In this document: positions 23,204 to 29,094 of the stretch, piece by piece | Numbering within the stretch: position 1 is the stretch's first letter | Layout of the letters: the number at the start of each line of letters is the position of its first letter | Source: a virus | Strand: one strand, 5' to 3' | Length of the DNA: 39,639 nt | IMG/VR virus record: IMGVR_UViG_3300030106_004864 | Coordinates: 1 to 39,639 of that record | Position numbers and translations under genes: made by a program | The notes under the pieces: generated by a model | The model's database searches: none | What the model was told of the DNA's origin: nothing | What the model saw: only the letters and a program-made list of their open reading frames with translations

Positions 23204-23343
23204 AAAAATACACAATTCAACTTTTTGACCAGACTTTGAAAACAAATATTGCCGTAGAAGTTTTTGCAACAAGTCGAAAGCAAATTCGAGAAATTTTTAA
23301 AAACCATATTCTTTTAATTGTTAATGAGGAAATTTATGTCTGA
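23200..23343 (+). CDS. Tiny protein of unknown function (47 residues)
   Basis: A 47-residue protein starting MKKYTIQLFDQTLKTNIAVE. It has alternating hydrophobic residues followed by a basic helix (SRKQIREIFKNH), and could adopt a short beta-alpha fold. The ATG overlaps the upstream TGA by four bases, and its end overlaps the next gene by eight bases, which argues that it is translated. I do not recognise it. Confidence 0.55.
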   Translation: MKKYTIQLFDQTLKTNIAVEVFATSRKQIREIFKNHILLIVNEEIYV

Positions 23344-23551
23344 TGAAAACATCCCCGATAAGGCAGCATACCAAGTTAACAGGCGGCTCATGTGCTGGGC
23401 TGCACTAGGCTTGATGGCGGCAACGGTCGTTTGTGTTCTTGTTAATCCAGATGCGTATAAGAATGCGCCTGTCGGCCCAATATTTTACGGCCTCTCTGGT
23501 CTGGTTGCTGTTTACTTTGGGGCAACATCTTTCACACAGGCTAAAAAATGA
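23336..23551 (+). CDS. Two-span holin-like membrane protein
   Basis: A 71-residue protein with two hydrophobic spans (about residues 18-37, CWAALGLMAATVVCVLVN, and 47-64, IFYGLSGLVAVYFGATSF) joined by a short polar turn. The end is Lys-rich. GAGGAAA precedes the ATG. Size, topology and its place directly before the 3-TM holin and endolysin suggest a second holin, an antiholin or a holin accessory. The family is not certain. Confidence 0.68.
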   Translation: MSDENIPDKAAYQVNRRLMCWAALGLMAATVVCVLVNPDAYKNAPVGPIFYGLSGLVAVYFGATSFTQAKK

Positions 23552-23955
23552 TACAGGCATTACTCCCCTCAATACTGCCAGCGGTGACAAATGTCATTGG
23601 ACGATTTCTCCCAGAGGATAAAGAGGCCAAGGCAAAAGCAGAACGTGAAATAGAAGCGCAACTGACAACGCACCTTGCAAAGATTGACCTTGCACAATTG
23701 GAGATAAATAAAGCTGAAGCAAGTCATCGTTCTATTTTTGTTGCTGGTTGGCGACCATTTATCGGATGGTCGTGCGGAATTGCACTTGCTTGGACTTATG
23801 TCGCAACTCCTATCTTGCAATTTATTCTAGCAAACACTGGATACCTGATTGATTTACCAGCAATGGATATGAGTCAAATGATGCCCGTCCTTATGGGGAT
23901 GCTCGGATTGGGCGGCCTCAGGACTTTTGAAAAGTTTAAAGGTGTAAGCAAATGA
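23548..23955 (+). CDS. Holin of the gene-transfer-agent 3-TM type
   Basis: A 135-residue protein. An N-terminal part with charged helix (AKAKAEREIEAQLTTHLAKI) leads into the family motif EASHRSIFVAGWRPFIGWSC, followed by hydrophobic spans (IALAWTYVATPILQFIL and MMPVLMGMLGLGGL). This matches the GTA_holin_3TM family (PF11351), named from alphaproteobacterial gene transfer agents. It would permeabilise the inner membrane and release the endolysin encoded next. It overlaps both neighbours in ATGA junctions. Confidence 0.87.
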   Translation: MIQALLPSILPAVTNVIGRFLPEDKEAKAKAEREIEAQLTTHLAKIDLAQLEINKAEASHRSIFVAGWRPFIGWSCGIALAWTYVATPILQFILANTGYLIDLPAMDMSQMMPVLMGMLGLGGLRTFEKFKGVSK

Positions 23956-24401
23956 CTTTTCTCGAAGAATTGCGTGAAGAAATTGCGGCTGATGAGGGGG
24001 TCAAGCATGAAATATATTTGGATCATTTGGGATTTAAAACGTGTGCGATAGGCCACTTATGCTTGGGGCATGAGCCAGAATATAATTTGCCTGTCGGCAC
24101 GAAAATTACTGAAGAAAGAGTTAATGAACTTTTCGATCAAGATATAAAAAACACTATCGCAGATTGTCACATAATTTTTACTGATTTTGATTCACTTCCA
24201 GATGAAGCGCGAAAAATCATTGCAAATATGTGTTTTCAACTAGGAATGCCGCGCCTTCTAAAATTTCGCAAAACTAACGATCTCATAAAGAAACGAATGT
24301 GGCGCGAAGGAAGCATTGAGATGTTAAATTCCAGATGGCATGAGCAAACGCCGCAGAGGGCAGAGCGTTTGTCTCAACGGATGGCGGCGATTGCCGACTG
24401 A
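23952..24401 (+). CDS. GH24 endolysin (T4 lysozyme-like)
   Basis: A 149-residue muramidase. The catalytic triad of the family is visible: E15 in ADEG, D24 in YLDHLGF and T30 before the CAIGHL segment. These have the same E-8-D-5-T spacing as T4 lysozyme (E11, D20, T26). A later helix (IANMCFQLGMPRLLKF) and a terminal SRWHEQTPQRAERLS complete the fold. No signal peptide is present, so it depends on the holin encoded immediately upstream. Confidence 0.9.
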   Translation: MTFLEELREEIAADEGVKHEIYLDHLGFKTCAIGHLCLGHEPEYNLPVGTKITEERVNELFDQDIKNTIADCHIIFTDFDSLPDEARKIIANMCFQLGMPRLLKFRKTNDLIKKRMWREGSIEMLNSRWHEQTPQRAERLSQRMAAIAD

Positions 24402-24711
24402 CAAGCATCAGTTAGGGCAAGTCTGCGAGGCTATTTTAACTGAACACATGATGCGGCTTGGCTACTATATCTTTCGACCACTGGCCCATCAGGGGCCATG
24501 CGATTTAATTTGCATTAATGAGGAAGGCGAGGTTGTTTTACTTGATAGCAAAAGCGATGCCTTTCGGGTTAATCCTGGTAGAACAAAACCCGACCGAATT
24601 TACAGAAAAAGAAGCACTTTACAGAAGTGTTTAAACGTCCGAATGGCGTATGTGGATGCCGACACACGAAACGTCTATATTAAGCCTCCACTCGATGAAC
24701 CAACTGACTAA
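24340..24711 (+). CDS. PD-(D/E)XK nuclease-like protein
   Basis: A 123-residue protein with a likely PD-(D/E)XK core. E30 lies in the first helix (GQVCEAILTEHMMRLGY), D55 in GPCDLICIN and a D69-x-K71 pair in VLLDSKS. The second acidic residue is D rather than E. A following RIYRKRS and AYVDADTRNVYI complete the fold. Such proteins act as structure-specific or restriction-like nucleases. The ATG at 24340 lies inside the endolysin gene, and TTG at 24391 is an alternative start that keeps the whole domain. It is the last gene before attP. Confidence 0.68.
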   Translation: MSKRRRGQSVCLNGWRRLPTDKHQLGQVCEAILTEHMMRLGYYIFRPLAHQGPCDLICINEEGEVVLLDSKSDAFRVNPGRTKPDRIYRKRSTLQKCLNVRMAYVDADTRNVYIKPPLDEPTD

Positions 24712-24715
24712 ATCG

Positions 24716-24740
24716 TTTGGGTCCAATTTTGGGTCCAAAA
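24716..24740 (+). repeat. Integrase arm-type sites, left arm (two copies)
   Basis: TTTGGGTCCAA (24716-24726) and TTTTGGGTCCAAAA (24727-24740) are two copies of a near-palindromic motif with GGGTCC 12 bases apart. The same motif occurs three times on the other side of the tRNA core. Paired arms flanking a core are the usual layout for accessory-regulated tyrosine integrases. Confidence 0.75.
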
Positions 24741-24803
24741 AAACCTTCTGCTCATTTCTGCTCTTTTCTTCTCAGTTATTCTCATTTATAATGTTTTTGT
24801 GAG

Positions 24804-24825
24804 TTAACCGAGGTTGCTCGGTTAA
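24804..24825. promoter_or_regulatory. Perfect 9-bp inverted repeat in attP
   Basis: TTAACCGAG (24804-24812) and CTCGGTTAA (24817-24825) flank a GTTG loop. No T tract follows directly. It lies between the left arm sites and the tRNA core. It could bind excisionase or another accessory protein, or act as a terminator for lysis-region transcripts. Confidence 0.6.
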
Positions 24826-24835
24826 GTTATTGATA
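24823..24835 (-). promoter_or_regulatory. IHF-like binding site in attP
   Basis: The minus strand reads TATCAATAACTTA, a full match to the IHF consensus WATCAANNNNTTR. It lies between the left arm sites and the core, where IHF bends DNA in lambda-type intasomes. Short consensus sites also occur by chance, so the position is the main support. Confidence 0.5.
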
Positions 24836-24864
24836 ACATTTGGTTTTTTTAAGGGCATTTTAGG

Positions 24865-24910
24865 CCTTTTAATCAGTTGGTCGCAGGTTCGAATCCTGCC
24901 GGGCCCACCA
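24865..24910 (+). other. attP: attP core: 3' part of tRNA-Lys(UUU)
   Basis: The sequence matches the 3' end of a bacterial tRNA-Lys. CTTTTAA is an anticodon loop with UUU. A variable region follows, then the T arm GCAGG-TTCGAAT-CCTGC, the acceptor strand CGGGCCC, the discriminator A and CCA. The 5' half is absent, so this is not a functional tRNA. Temperate phages carry such fragments to restore the host tRNA after integration. Integrase follows 190 bases downstream. An intact internal core shows that the phage is not in its integrated form here. Confidence 0.9.
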
Positions 24911-24954
24911 ATGATTTCAATGACTTAGCAGAAGTTCTTAAAGCCTTTTCTAGG

Positions 24955-25006
24955 CTTGGGTCCGGTTTTGGGTCCAAAATCTCTCGGTTTACTTTTGGGT
25001 CCAAAA
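24955..25006 (+). repeat. Integrase arm-type sites, right arm (three copies)
   Basis: Three copies of the GGGTCC motif: one partial at 24955-24965, and full TTTTGGGTCCAAAA at 24966-24979 and 24993-25006. The first two are again 12 bases apart, as in the left arm, and the third is 27 bases further on. They lie between the tRNA core and the integrase gene. Confidence 0.75.
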
Positions 25007-25042
25007 GAGTCAGTTGGTCGTTTTGACCTTTTTTTGGCTTTA

Positions 25043-25087
25043 AACGTAACAAAAATTGACGTATAGTAATTTAACGTAATTACGCCA
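25043..25087 (+). promoter_or_regulatory. Integrase promoter region with operator-like half-sites
   Basis: TTGACG (about 25056) is a good -35 box, and the -10 is less clear. Three CGTAA or TTACG half-sites occur here, including CGTAATTACG (25075-25084). They are the same half-sites that make the palindrome at the immunity promoters. An AAAGGAG precedes the integrase ATG. Repressor control of integrase is suggested. Confidence 0.4.
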
Positions 25088-25101
25088 TAAAGGAGAGAAT
25101 T

Positions 25102-26376
25102 ATGGGTAAGATCAGTAAAGTAAATTTAAAAAAAGTTGGATATCGAAAAGAACGCAATCGTTATTATGCTCGGTTAGAAAAATTTGGAGGCGGTAAACCT
25201 TTATTTAAAACAGAAGCAGAGGCCGCTAAAGTTTTTGATATTGCTGAAACAGAGTTTGGCAATAAGACCTTTGTTAAAGTCGTTAACGCAAAAACTTTTG
25301 CCGAATGTGCTGGCACTTACGACAAGGACTATTTCCATCAAACAAAAAAGAAAATCTTTGTATCCGGTTTCCTTAGAAAATATCAAACGCAAGGTCACAC
25401 GAAAGGGAGAGTACAACCGAGTATGGTTACAGACAGGTCTAGCCATTTAGAGAATTTAATGAATGTCGATTATATTGATGTTGCTGATGATCTGGTTGGC
25501 AAAGTTCCTTTGAAAAAAATTGGCAATGTAAAGATGGCTGATTTTGAGAGTCTTGATTTGGAAAAATCATTAAATGTTTGGTTTCACAATAACAAAAAGA
25601 TTGGAAGCAAAAGTACCCGCGACAAATATATGCAATCTTTGAAGATGGTTTTTTACTGGGCAATAAAGCAGAAAATTTTAAAATTTGATGTCAGTAAATA
25701 CATTGATCTTGAAGAAATGGATTTTGAGGAACCAGTAAAGCGGCGGGTTCCCAACTCAGAGTTGGATAAAATTGTCGAGCATATAAAAAGTCCCAAATGG
25801 CAACTGATGGTCGAGACGGCAAGTCAGACAGGGTTACGTCCAGGCGAAATAGCAGGGTTGCACTGGAATGAAATTGATTTTGGAGGACATAACGAAACAG
25901 GGGCTCTTGCTGTTATTTATGGAAGGCGAAAAGATGGATCGCTCGGCAGTGGAAAAACAGGTGCAGCACGTCGGGTTGTGCCTCTGTGTGATGATTTAAG
26001 GGATGCCCTGCGGCGGTGGCAAGTTTCTCAGCCAATAGAAGAGAGATCACAAGGACTGGTTTTTCCAAACAGCGTTGGCGCGGTGTGCGATAACACAAAG
26101 TGGAATCGAAAAATAATTACACCAGCGTGTGATAAGGCAGAGGTTGAACGCATAACGATGTATGATCTCAGGCACTACTACGCAAGCACTCTGATTTATG
26201 AAACGACGGCGAAGGACGTGGAAATTCAATATTGGATGGGCCATCACTCCGTTGCTTTCACACAAAAAGTTTATGGTCACTGGTTGAATGATCCACGAAG
26301 AAATAGAACAATAGGTGCCGAATTAAGCAGGGCTGTGGGTTCACGGGCTAAAGACTTAAAAATAGGGAGGGTATAA
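25102..26376 (+). CDS. int: Tyrosine integrase
   Basis: A 424-residue tyrosine recombinase. An N-terminal arm-binding-like part (about 1-65) is followed by a SAM-like core-binding domain (about 145-200) and the catalytic domain. Catalytic residues visible: R246 in TGLRPGEIAG, a likely Lys near 277-285 (RRKDGS), R357 in YDLRHYY, H381 in GHHS and nucleophile Y391 in KVYGH. The first His of the usual HxxR box is Tyr here, which some integrases tolerate. It lies beside attP and would recombine at tRNA-Lys. AAAGGAG sets the start. Confidence 0.92.
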   Translation: MGKISKVNLKKVGYRKERNRYYARLEKFGGGKPLFKTEAEAAKVFDIAETEFGNKTFVKVVNAKTFAECAGTYDKDYFHQTKKKIFVSGFLRKYQTQGHTKGRVQPSMVTDRSSHLENLMNVDYIDVADDLVGKVPLKKIGNVKMADFESLDLEKSLNVWFHNNKKIGSKSTRDKYMQSLKMVFYWAIKQKILKFDVSKYIDLEEMDFEEPVKRRVPNSELDKIVEHIKSPKWQLMVETASQTGLRPGEIAGLHWNEIDFGGHNETGALAVIYGRRKDGSLGSGKTGAARRVVPLCDDLRDALRRWQVSQPIEERSQGLVFPNSVGAVCDNTKWNRKIITPACDKAEVERITMYDLRHYYASTLIYETTAKDVEIQYWMGHHSVAFTQKVYGHWLNDPRRNRTIGAELSRAVGSRAKDLKIGRV

Positions 26377-27029
26377 TGGAATATTATAAGAACATATCTT
26401 TGAAAGAATTACCTGAAAACTTTAAACCATACAAACCAAACGAAAAACTTTTTCGTAAATTTGTTGAAGCCGATGAGTTTAGAAAAAGTTTCAGCGCCAC
26501 AACTTGGGCTAATCTGAAACTCGCTGAGAGAAACAAAACACTACCGGCGGATCATCCTTTAAAAACTTTTCAAGAACCTCAATCCAAAACAATTATGAAA
26601 AACGTCCTAATGGTTGATTTTTATGCAGGTTTACCCACCCTCGCAAGTTGTATTGTAAAAAAAATTGGACAAAACAAAGCGACGGAAATGATAAGAAAAT
26701 CTATTGAATCAGAGGCAATTATTCAAGAATGCCAAGCGTCAGATAATCGAGTAAAAATTCTATTTCCAACGCGAAAAACAGTCAATGCTTTTGAAAACCA
26801 AATGGCTAAAGTCGCTGTTATGGAGGCTTTAAGAGTTCATGACGATCCAAAAAAATGTAAAGCAGAAAAACTACAACACTCTACTTTAGTAAAAAATTTA
26901 ATTAACTTTGATAAATTAAGAAAAAAACATTTGCCGAAAGACGTTTTTGAAAAATCTACGTTTGAATTAACTGCAATTTTAGAAGATACAGAGAGGTGGG
27001 GAATTGAACATCCCTACTTAAAAAATTAG
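26376..27029 (+). CDS. Unknown protein co-transcribed with integrase (possible cargo gene)
   Basis: A 217-residue, Lys/Glu/Asn-rich, mostly helical protein that I do not recognise. It starts in a TAATG overlap with the integrase stop. The coding sequence is noticeably more A-rich than the structural genes. No catalytic motif, HTH or membrane span stands out. Position between integrase and the lysogeny genes, expressed with integrase, fits a lysogenic conversion (moron) or integration-accessory gene. It ends just before a set of 13-bp repeats. Confidence 0.62.
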   Translation: MEYYKNISLKELPENFKPYKPNEKLFRKFVEADEFRKSFSATTWANLKLAERNKTLPADHPLKTFQEPQSKTIMKNVLMVDFYAGLPTLASCIVKKIGQNKATEMIRKSIESEAIIQECQASDNRVKILFPTRKTVNAFENQMAKVAVMEALRVHDDPKKCKAEKLQHSTLVKNLINFDKLRKKHLPKDVFEKSTFELTAILEDTERWGIEHPYLKN

Positions 27030-27078
27030 TCACTAAAATTAATCACTAAAATTAATCACTAAAATTAGTCACTAATTC
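27025..27078 (+). repeat. Four 13-bp direct repeats (TCACTAAAATTAA type)
   Basis: TCACTA starts at 27030, 27043, 27056 and 27069, exactly 13 bases apart, within units close to TCACTAAAATTAA. The first overlaps the stop of the preceding gene. The spacing is a little over one helical turn. They could be protein-binding sites or a slippage product. They are too short and too close together to be a CRISPR array. Confidence 0.8.
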
Positions 27079-27102
27079 TTAATAACGATAGTTGTTGAAA
27101 AG

Positions 27103-27148
27103 TCTCTCGTGTTGGATTGATAATAAAATCTGACACGGGAGGTTTTTT
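27103..27148 (+). terminator. Terminator-like hairpin that covers the next gene's ribosome site
   Basis: TCTCTCGTGT (27103-27112) pairs completely with ACACGGGAGG (27133-27142), counting two T-G pairs, with a 20-nt loop and six Ts after it. It can end the integrase transcript. The 3' arm contains GGGAGG, the ribosome site for the ATG at 27149, so any transcript that continues would have it hidden. Confidence 0.65.
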
Positions 27149-27391
27149 ATGAACTTTATAACAATACACGAAGAACACGATCTCTGCTACGATGTCACAG
27201 CAACGCAGAATAACGATCAGATATTTTGCTGGGAATTTAAAACTTTAAAACAGGCAGAGGATTTTGTTCAAGAATTTATTTCTTTAATGGAAAAAGTGGG
27301 GGAACAGTGGTGGATGCGTCAATCTGGCCCCACCCTCGACAAAGTTCACACTCAGAACGACACTCACGGTAACCCTGCCAAGGGCCATTAG
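27149..27391 (+). CDS. Small unknown protein
   Basis: An 80-residue protein. The first part (MNFITIHEEHDLCYDVTAT, then CWEFKTLKQAEDFVQEFI) looks like a normal alpha-beta mini-protein. The last 35 residues overlap a zinc-finger gene on the other strand and are less convincing. GGGAGG lies six bases before the ATG but can be paired in the preceding hairpin. I do not know its function. Confidence 0.45.
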   Translation: MNFITIHEEHDLCYDVTATQNNDQIFCWEFKTLKQAEDFVQEFISLMEKVGEQWWMRQSGPTLDKVHTQNDTHGNPAKGH

Positions 27392-27470
27392 AATTTACAC
27401 CTCCAACGGTGTATTCGTTAAAAACAAACCCTGTGCCGTCGCATTCGGGGCATTTTATCTGGTTCTCCAC
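27276..27470 (-). CDS. Small zinc-finger protein (DnaJ-type CxxC repeats)
   Basis: A 64-residue protein with CPECDGTGFVF near the N-terminus and CELCRGWGQID later, two CxxCxGxG-like units as in DnaJ zinc fingers. This suggests one zinc site and protein or nucleic-acid contacts. The only start in frame is GTG at 27470, inside the end of the upstream gene. It is the last gene of the leftward operon that begins at 28181, and it overlaps the rightward 27149 gene by 116 bases. Confidence 0.62.
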   Translation of the reverse strand: MENQIKCPECDGTGFVFNEYTVGGVNSNGPWQGYRECRSECELCRGWGQIDASTTVPPLFPLKK

Positions 27471-27625
27471 CGAGGCAACCTATCTTTATCAGCATCAGGG
27501 TGATCTTCAAATCTTTCTTCAATCTCCCATTTCGGAAGAGGTTTCCAATCACTCGCCAGCGGTGCCTCACTTGCTATTTTACTCAGTTGTGGGCGTCGTC
27601 TTATTGGTGGTTTTTTTCGTTTCAT
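27455..27625 (-). CDS. Small charged protein of the leftward lysogeny operon
   Basis: A 56-residue protein starting MKRKKPPIRRRPQLSK, with an acidic and aromatic second half (DWKPLPKWEIEERFEDHPDA) ending RWRTR. The ribosome site is weak. It lies between the DUF3310-like gene and the zinc-finger gene and overlaps the latter by 16 bases. The composition changes from basic to acidic along the chain. I do not recognise it. Confidence 0.5.
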   Translation of the reverse strand: MKRKKPPIRRRPQLSKIASEAPLASDWKPLPKWEIEERFEDHPDADKDRLPRWRTR

Positions 27626-27718
27626 TAAAATTTACTGCGAAAGGTTGAAGAACTAACCGCTACCAAAATGAGTTTTTGTTTGAGTGTTGGATGCTTTTTT
27701 GCAAAGAAGTTTAAAATT

Positions 27719-28006
27719 TTAGAAATCATTTTTTTCCGCCTCCGCTATTAATTTATCCAGATACCAACGTGCTTTTTTTAAATCCTTAACCCCTCCCTTT
27801 GTGTGATAACGCACAACGTACTTAATCACGTTGCCTTCAGCGTAATTCATGTCCCAACTTTCGATAAAAGGGTACGGTTCATCTCCACCGTTATTGTAAT
27901 GAATGGGCTTATTGATTTCGTCGTAACCTTCACAATCACACTGAATGGTTTTGTCGTGCATAATGTAAAAATGATTACCGTGGCATTTGGGACAAATCGG
28001 TTTCAT
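27719..28006 (-). CDS. DUF3310-like protein with N-terminal zinc ribbon
   Basis: A 95-residue protein. Two CxxC-type pairs at the N-terminus (ICPKCHGN and QCDCEG) form a likely zinc ribbon. The second half, INKPIHYNNGG, then FIESWDMNYAEGNVIKYVVR and a Lys-rich GGVKDLKKARWYLDKLI, is the DUF3310 pattern common in phages and linked to nucleotide-binding or replication genes, role unknown. The ATG at 28006 follows GGGGGAAGAGG. It lies downstream of the excisionase-like gene. Confidence 0.75.
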   Translation of the reverse strand: MKPICPKCHGNHFYIMHDKTIQCDCEGYDEINKPIHYNNGGDEPYPFIESWDMNYAEGNVIKYVVRYHTKGGVKDLKKARWYLDKLIAEAEKNDF

Positions 28007-28181
28007 CCTCTTCCCCCACAAGTCTTTTTATTTCTGCACGAGGAAACCAAGTTCTCCGTTCATCAACGATGGCAGAGATATATCCCTGGTTGATCCACTT
28101 GTTTAAACGCTTTCTTTCGGTATCTGTTGCCCGTCCGAAAAGCGCCGTGGATGCTTCTTCAAATGATAAAAGACCGTTCAT
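27975..28181 (-). CDS. Excisionase-like HTH protein
   Basis: A 68-residue protein. LSFEEASTALFGRATD looks like the first helices of a winged-helix or MerR-like HTH. It is followed by RLNKWINQGYISAI and a wing with RTWFPRAEIKRLVGE. This is the layout of HTH_17/AlpA-like excisionases and small DNA-binding regulators. ATG at 28181 follows GAGGGAAG. Opposite to integrase and leading the leftward operon, it is a good candidate for Xis, but a plain regulator cannot be excluded. Confidence 0.62.
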   Translation of the reverse strand: MNGLLSFEEASTALFGRATDTERKRLNKWINQGYISAIVDERRTWFPRAEIKRLVGEEDETDLSQMPR

Positions 28182-28199
28182 GCTTCCCTCTTTTAAAAA

Positions 28200-28236
28200 G
28201 GGCTTGGGGAAGAAAAAGGTAAAAAACCCCAAGCCC
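28200..28236 (-). terminator. Strong hairpin terminator in the leader of the leftward operon
   Basis: GGGCTTGGGG (28200-28209) and CCCCAAGCCC (28227-28236) form a perfect 10-bp stem with a 17-nt loop. On the minus strand it is followed by five Ts. It lies below the repressor gene and between a strong leftward promoter (28308-28279) and the excisionase-like gene, so it can act both as repressor terminator and as attenuator. Confidence 0.8.
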
Positions 28237-28278
28237 CTCTAATCAGAAGAAGTGACCTCCCCCTGACGTCCAGAAAGC

Positions 28279-28308
28279 AGTATATCTTTAAAAATTAAGA
28301 AGTGTCAA
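28279..28308 (-). promoter_or_regulatory. Strong leftward promoter of the excisionase-like operon
   Basis: On the minus strand TTGACA (28308-28303) is followed after 18 bases by TATACT (28284-28279). This is an excellent sigma70-type promoter. It lies just below the repressor stop, and the operator palindrome (28313-28329) sits directly upstream. Transcription would start near 28272 and enter the hairpin at 28236. Confidence 0.72.
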
Positions 28309-28312
28309 GAAA

Positions 28313-28329
28313 AATTACGAAACGTAATT
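28313..28329. promoter_or_regulatory. Operator palindrome 1
   Basis: AATTACGAAACGTAATT is a 17-bp inverted repeat, perfect except for its unpaired AAA centre. It overlaps the end of the repressor gene and lies immediately upstream of the leftward promoter. The core TTACGAAACGTAA recurs at 29067-29079. A repressor or Cro-like dimer is the likely ligand. Confidence 0.7.
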
Positions 28330-28926
28330 TCCGATGATTACGTGAATAGCCGTAATTTCAGTTTTATCAATCGTAATTTCGGAATCGGGATTGAGTTGAT
28401 GGAGGGTAATTTCTGCATCATCCAGACTTATAAACCTTTTGATGATTGCTGTGATTTCCTCACCTTTTTTCATCTGGACAATAACATCATCCCCTTGCTT
28501 GGGTGGACGACCAGGAGAGGCATAGACAATCTCGCCTTGCTGAAAACGTGGCTGCATTGATGTACCAACGACATAACAGGCATACCCACCTTTATTGTTG
28601 CGAATAGCAGGGTGTGGATTAATAAAGTCAACAGGGCTGGCAACATTAGTCACGTCACTACCCAAACCCGCTTCAGCGCTTCCATATAAAGGTATAGTAA
28701 AGGTTTCGGAATTTGAGGATAAATCGTCTTCTTCAGAAATTCCTAAAACTTCTTCAACGCTGACCGAAAAAACATTTGCGATTCGTTGCGCCAGTTTTAA
28801 GCGTGGTTGTCGTTCTTGTCTTTTATAAGTTCGGAGTGTTGCTGGGTTTATTTCCAGTTGCCGCGCCAACTCTGCCACCGAAATTTCATGTTCAGCGCAC
28901 AGCACACTTATCCTATTCTTTGACAC
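28315..28926 (-). CDS. CI-like phage repressor (HTH + S24 peptidase)
   Basis: A 203-residue repressor. The N-terminal HTH_3 domain (about 5-60) holds ISVAELARQLEINPATLRTY as recognition region. The S24 domain has the predicted autocleavage site A86-G87 in SAEAGLG, nucleophile S123 in GTSMQPRF and general base K163 in AIIKRF. SOS-type, RecA-stimulated self-cleavage is therefore expected, allowing induction. The start is GTG (28926) after GAGGAGGG. It is transcribed leftward, opposite to the Cro-like gene, which is the usual switch layout. Confidence 0.92.
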   Translation of the reverse strand: MSKNRISVLCAEHEISVAELARQLEINPATLRTYKRQERQPRLKLAQRIANVFSVSVEEVLGISEEDDLSSNSETFTIPLYGSAEAGLGSDVTNVASPVDFINPHPAIRNNKGGYACYVVGTSMQPRFQQGEIVYASPGRPPKQGDDVIVQMKKGEEITAIIKRFISLDDAEITLHQLNPDSEITIDKTEITAIHVIIGNYVS

Positions 28927-28943
28927 TAAAATTTCCCTCCTCG

Positions 28944-29006
28944 TGTTGAGTTTTTCTCAACAGGTAAACTGTTAGTTACCATTTAGTAACTGTTTTGTAA
29001 AAATGA
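28944..29006. promoter_or_regulatory. Repressor leader and operator region with inverted repeats
   Basis: Two inverted repeats lie upstream of the repressor gene. TGTTGAG and CTCAACA (28944-28962, TTTTT loop) are in its 5' leader. AGTTAC and GTAACT, six bases apart, lie about 28973-28990. The first may fold in the mRNA, the second resembles an operator. They sit between repressor and Cro-like genes, where divergent promoters are expected. Confidence 0.5.
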
Positions 29007-29027
29007 CGCTACAGCAAAAAAAAGTAG

Positions 29028-29055
29028 TTGTCACGAAAAATTACACCGTGATAAA
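29028..29055 (+). promoter_or_regulatory. Candidate rightward promoter for Cro-like and early genes
   Basis: TTGTCA (29028-29033) and GATAAA (29050-29055) are 16 bases apart. An alternative -10 is CATAAT (29062-29067). A TCACG and CGTGA inverted repeat lies within the spacer, and the second operator palindrome follows at 29065. The exact start cannot be fixed from sequence. Confidence 0.45.
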
Positions 29056-29064
29056 AGATGACAT

Positions 29065-29080
29065 AATTACGAAACGTAAC
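29065..29080. promoter_or_regulatory. Operator palindrome 2
   Basis: AATTACGAAACGTAAC repeats the core of the palindrome at 28313-28329. It lies between the likely rightward promoter and the ribosome site (AAGGA) of the Cro-like gene, so a bound protein would block early transcription. Confidence 0.7.
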
Positions 29081-29094
29081 TAAAGGATTACGCT

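Noticed and set aside
24865-24910. Complete tRNA-Lys gene
   Set aside because: Only the part from the anticodon loop to CCA is present, with no acceptor 5' strand or D arm upstream, so it is an attachment core.
27025-27078. CRISPR array
   Set aside because: Units of 13 bases directly abut each other without spacers, and no cas operon exists. The Cas4-like nuclease is a phage recombination protein.
27409-27648. Rightward 79-codon frame with a hydrophobic end
   Set aside because: It lies opposite two leftward genes with better coding features (zinc finger and charged 56-residue protein) and has no ribosome site.
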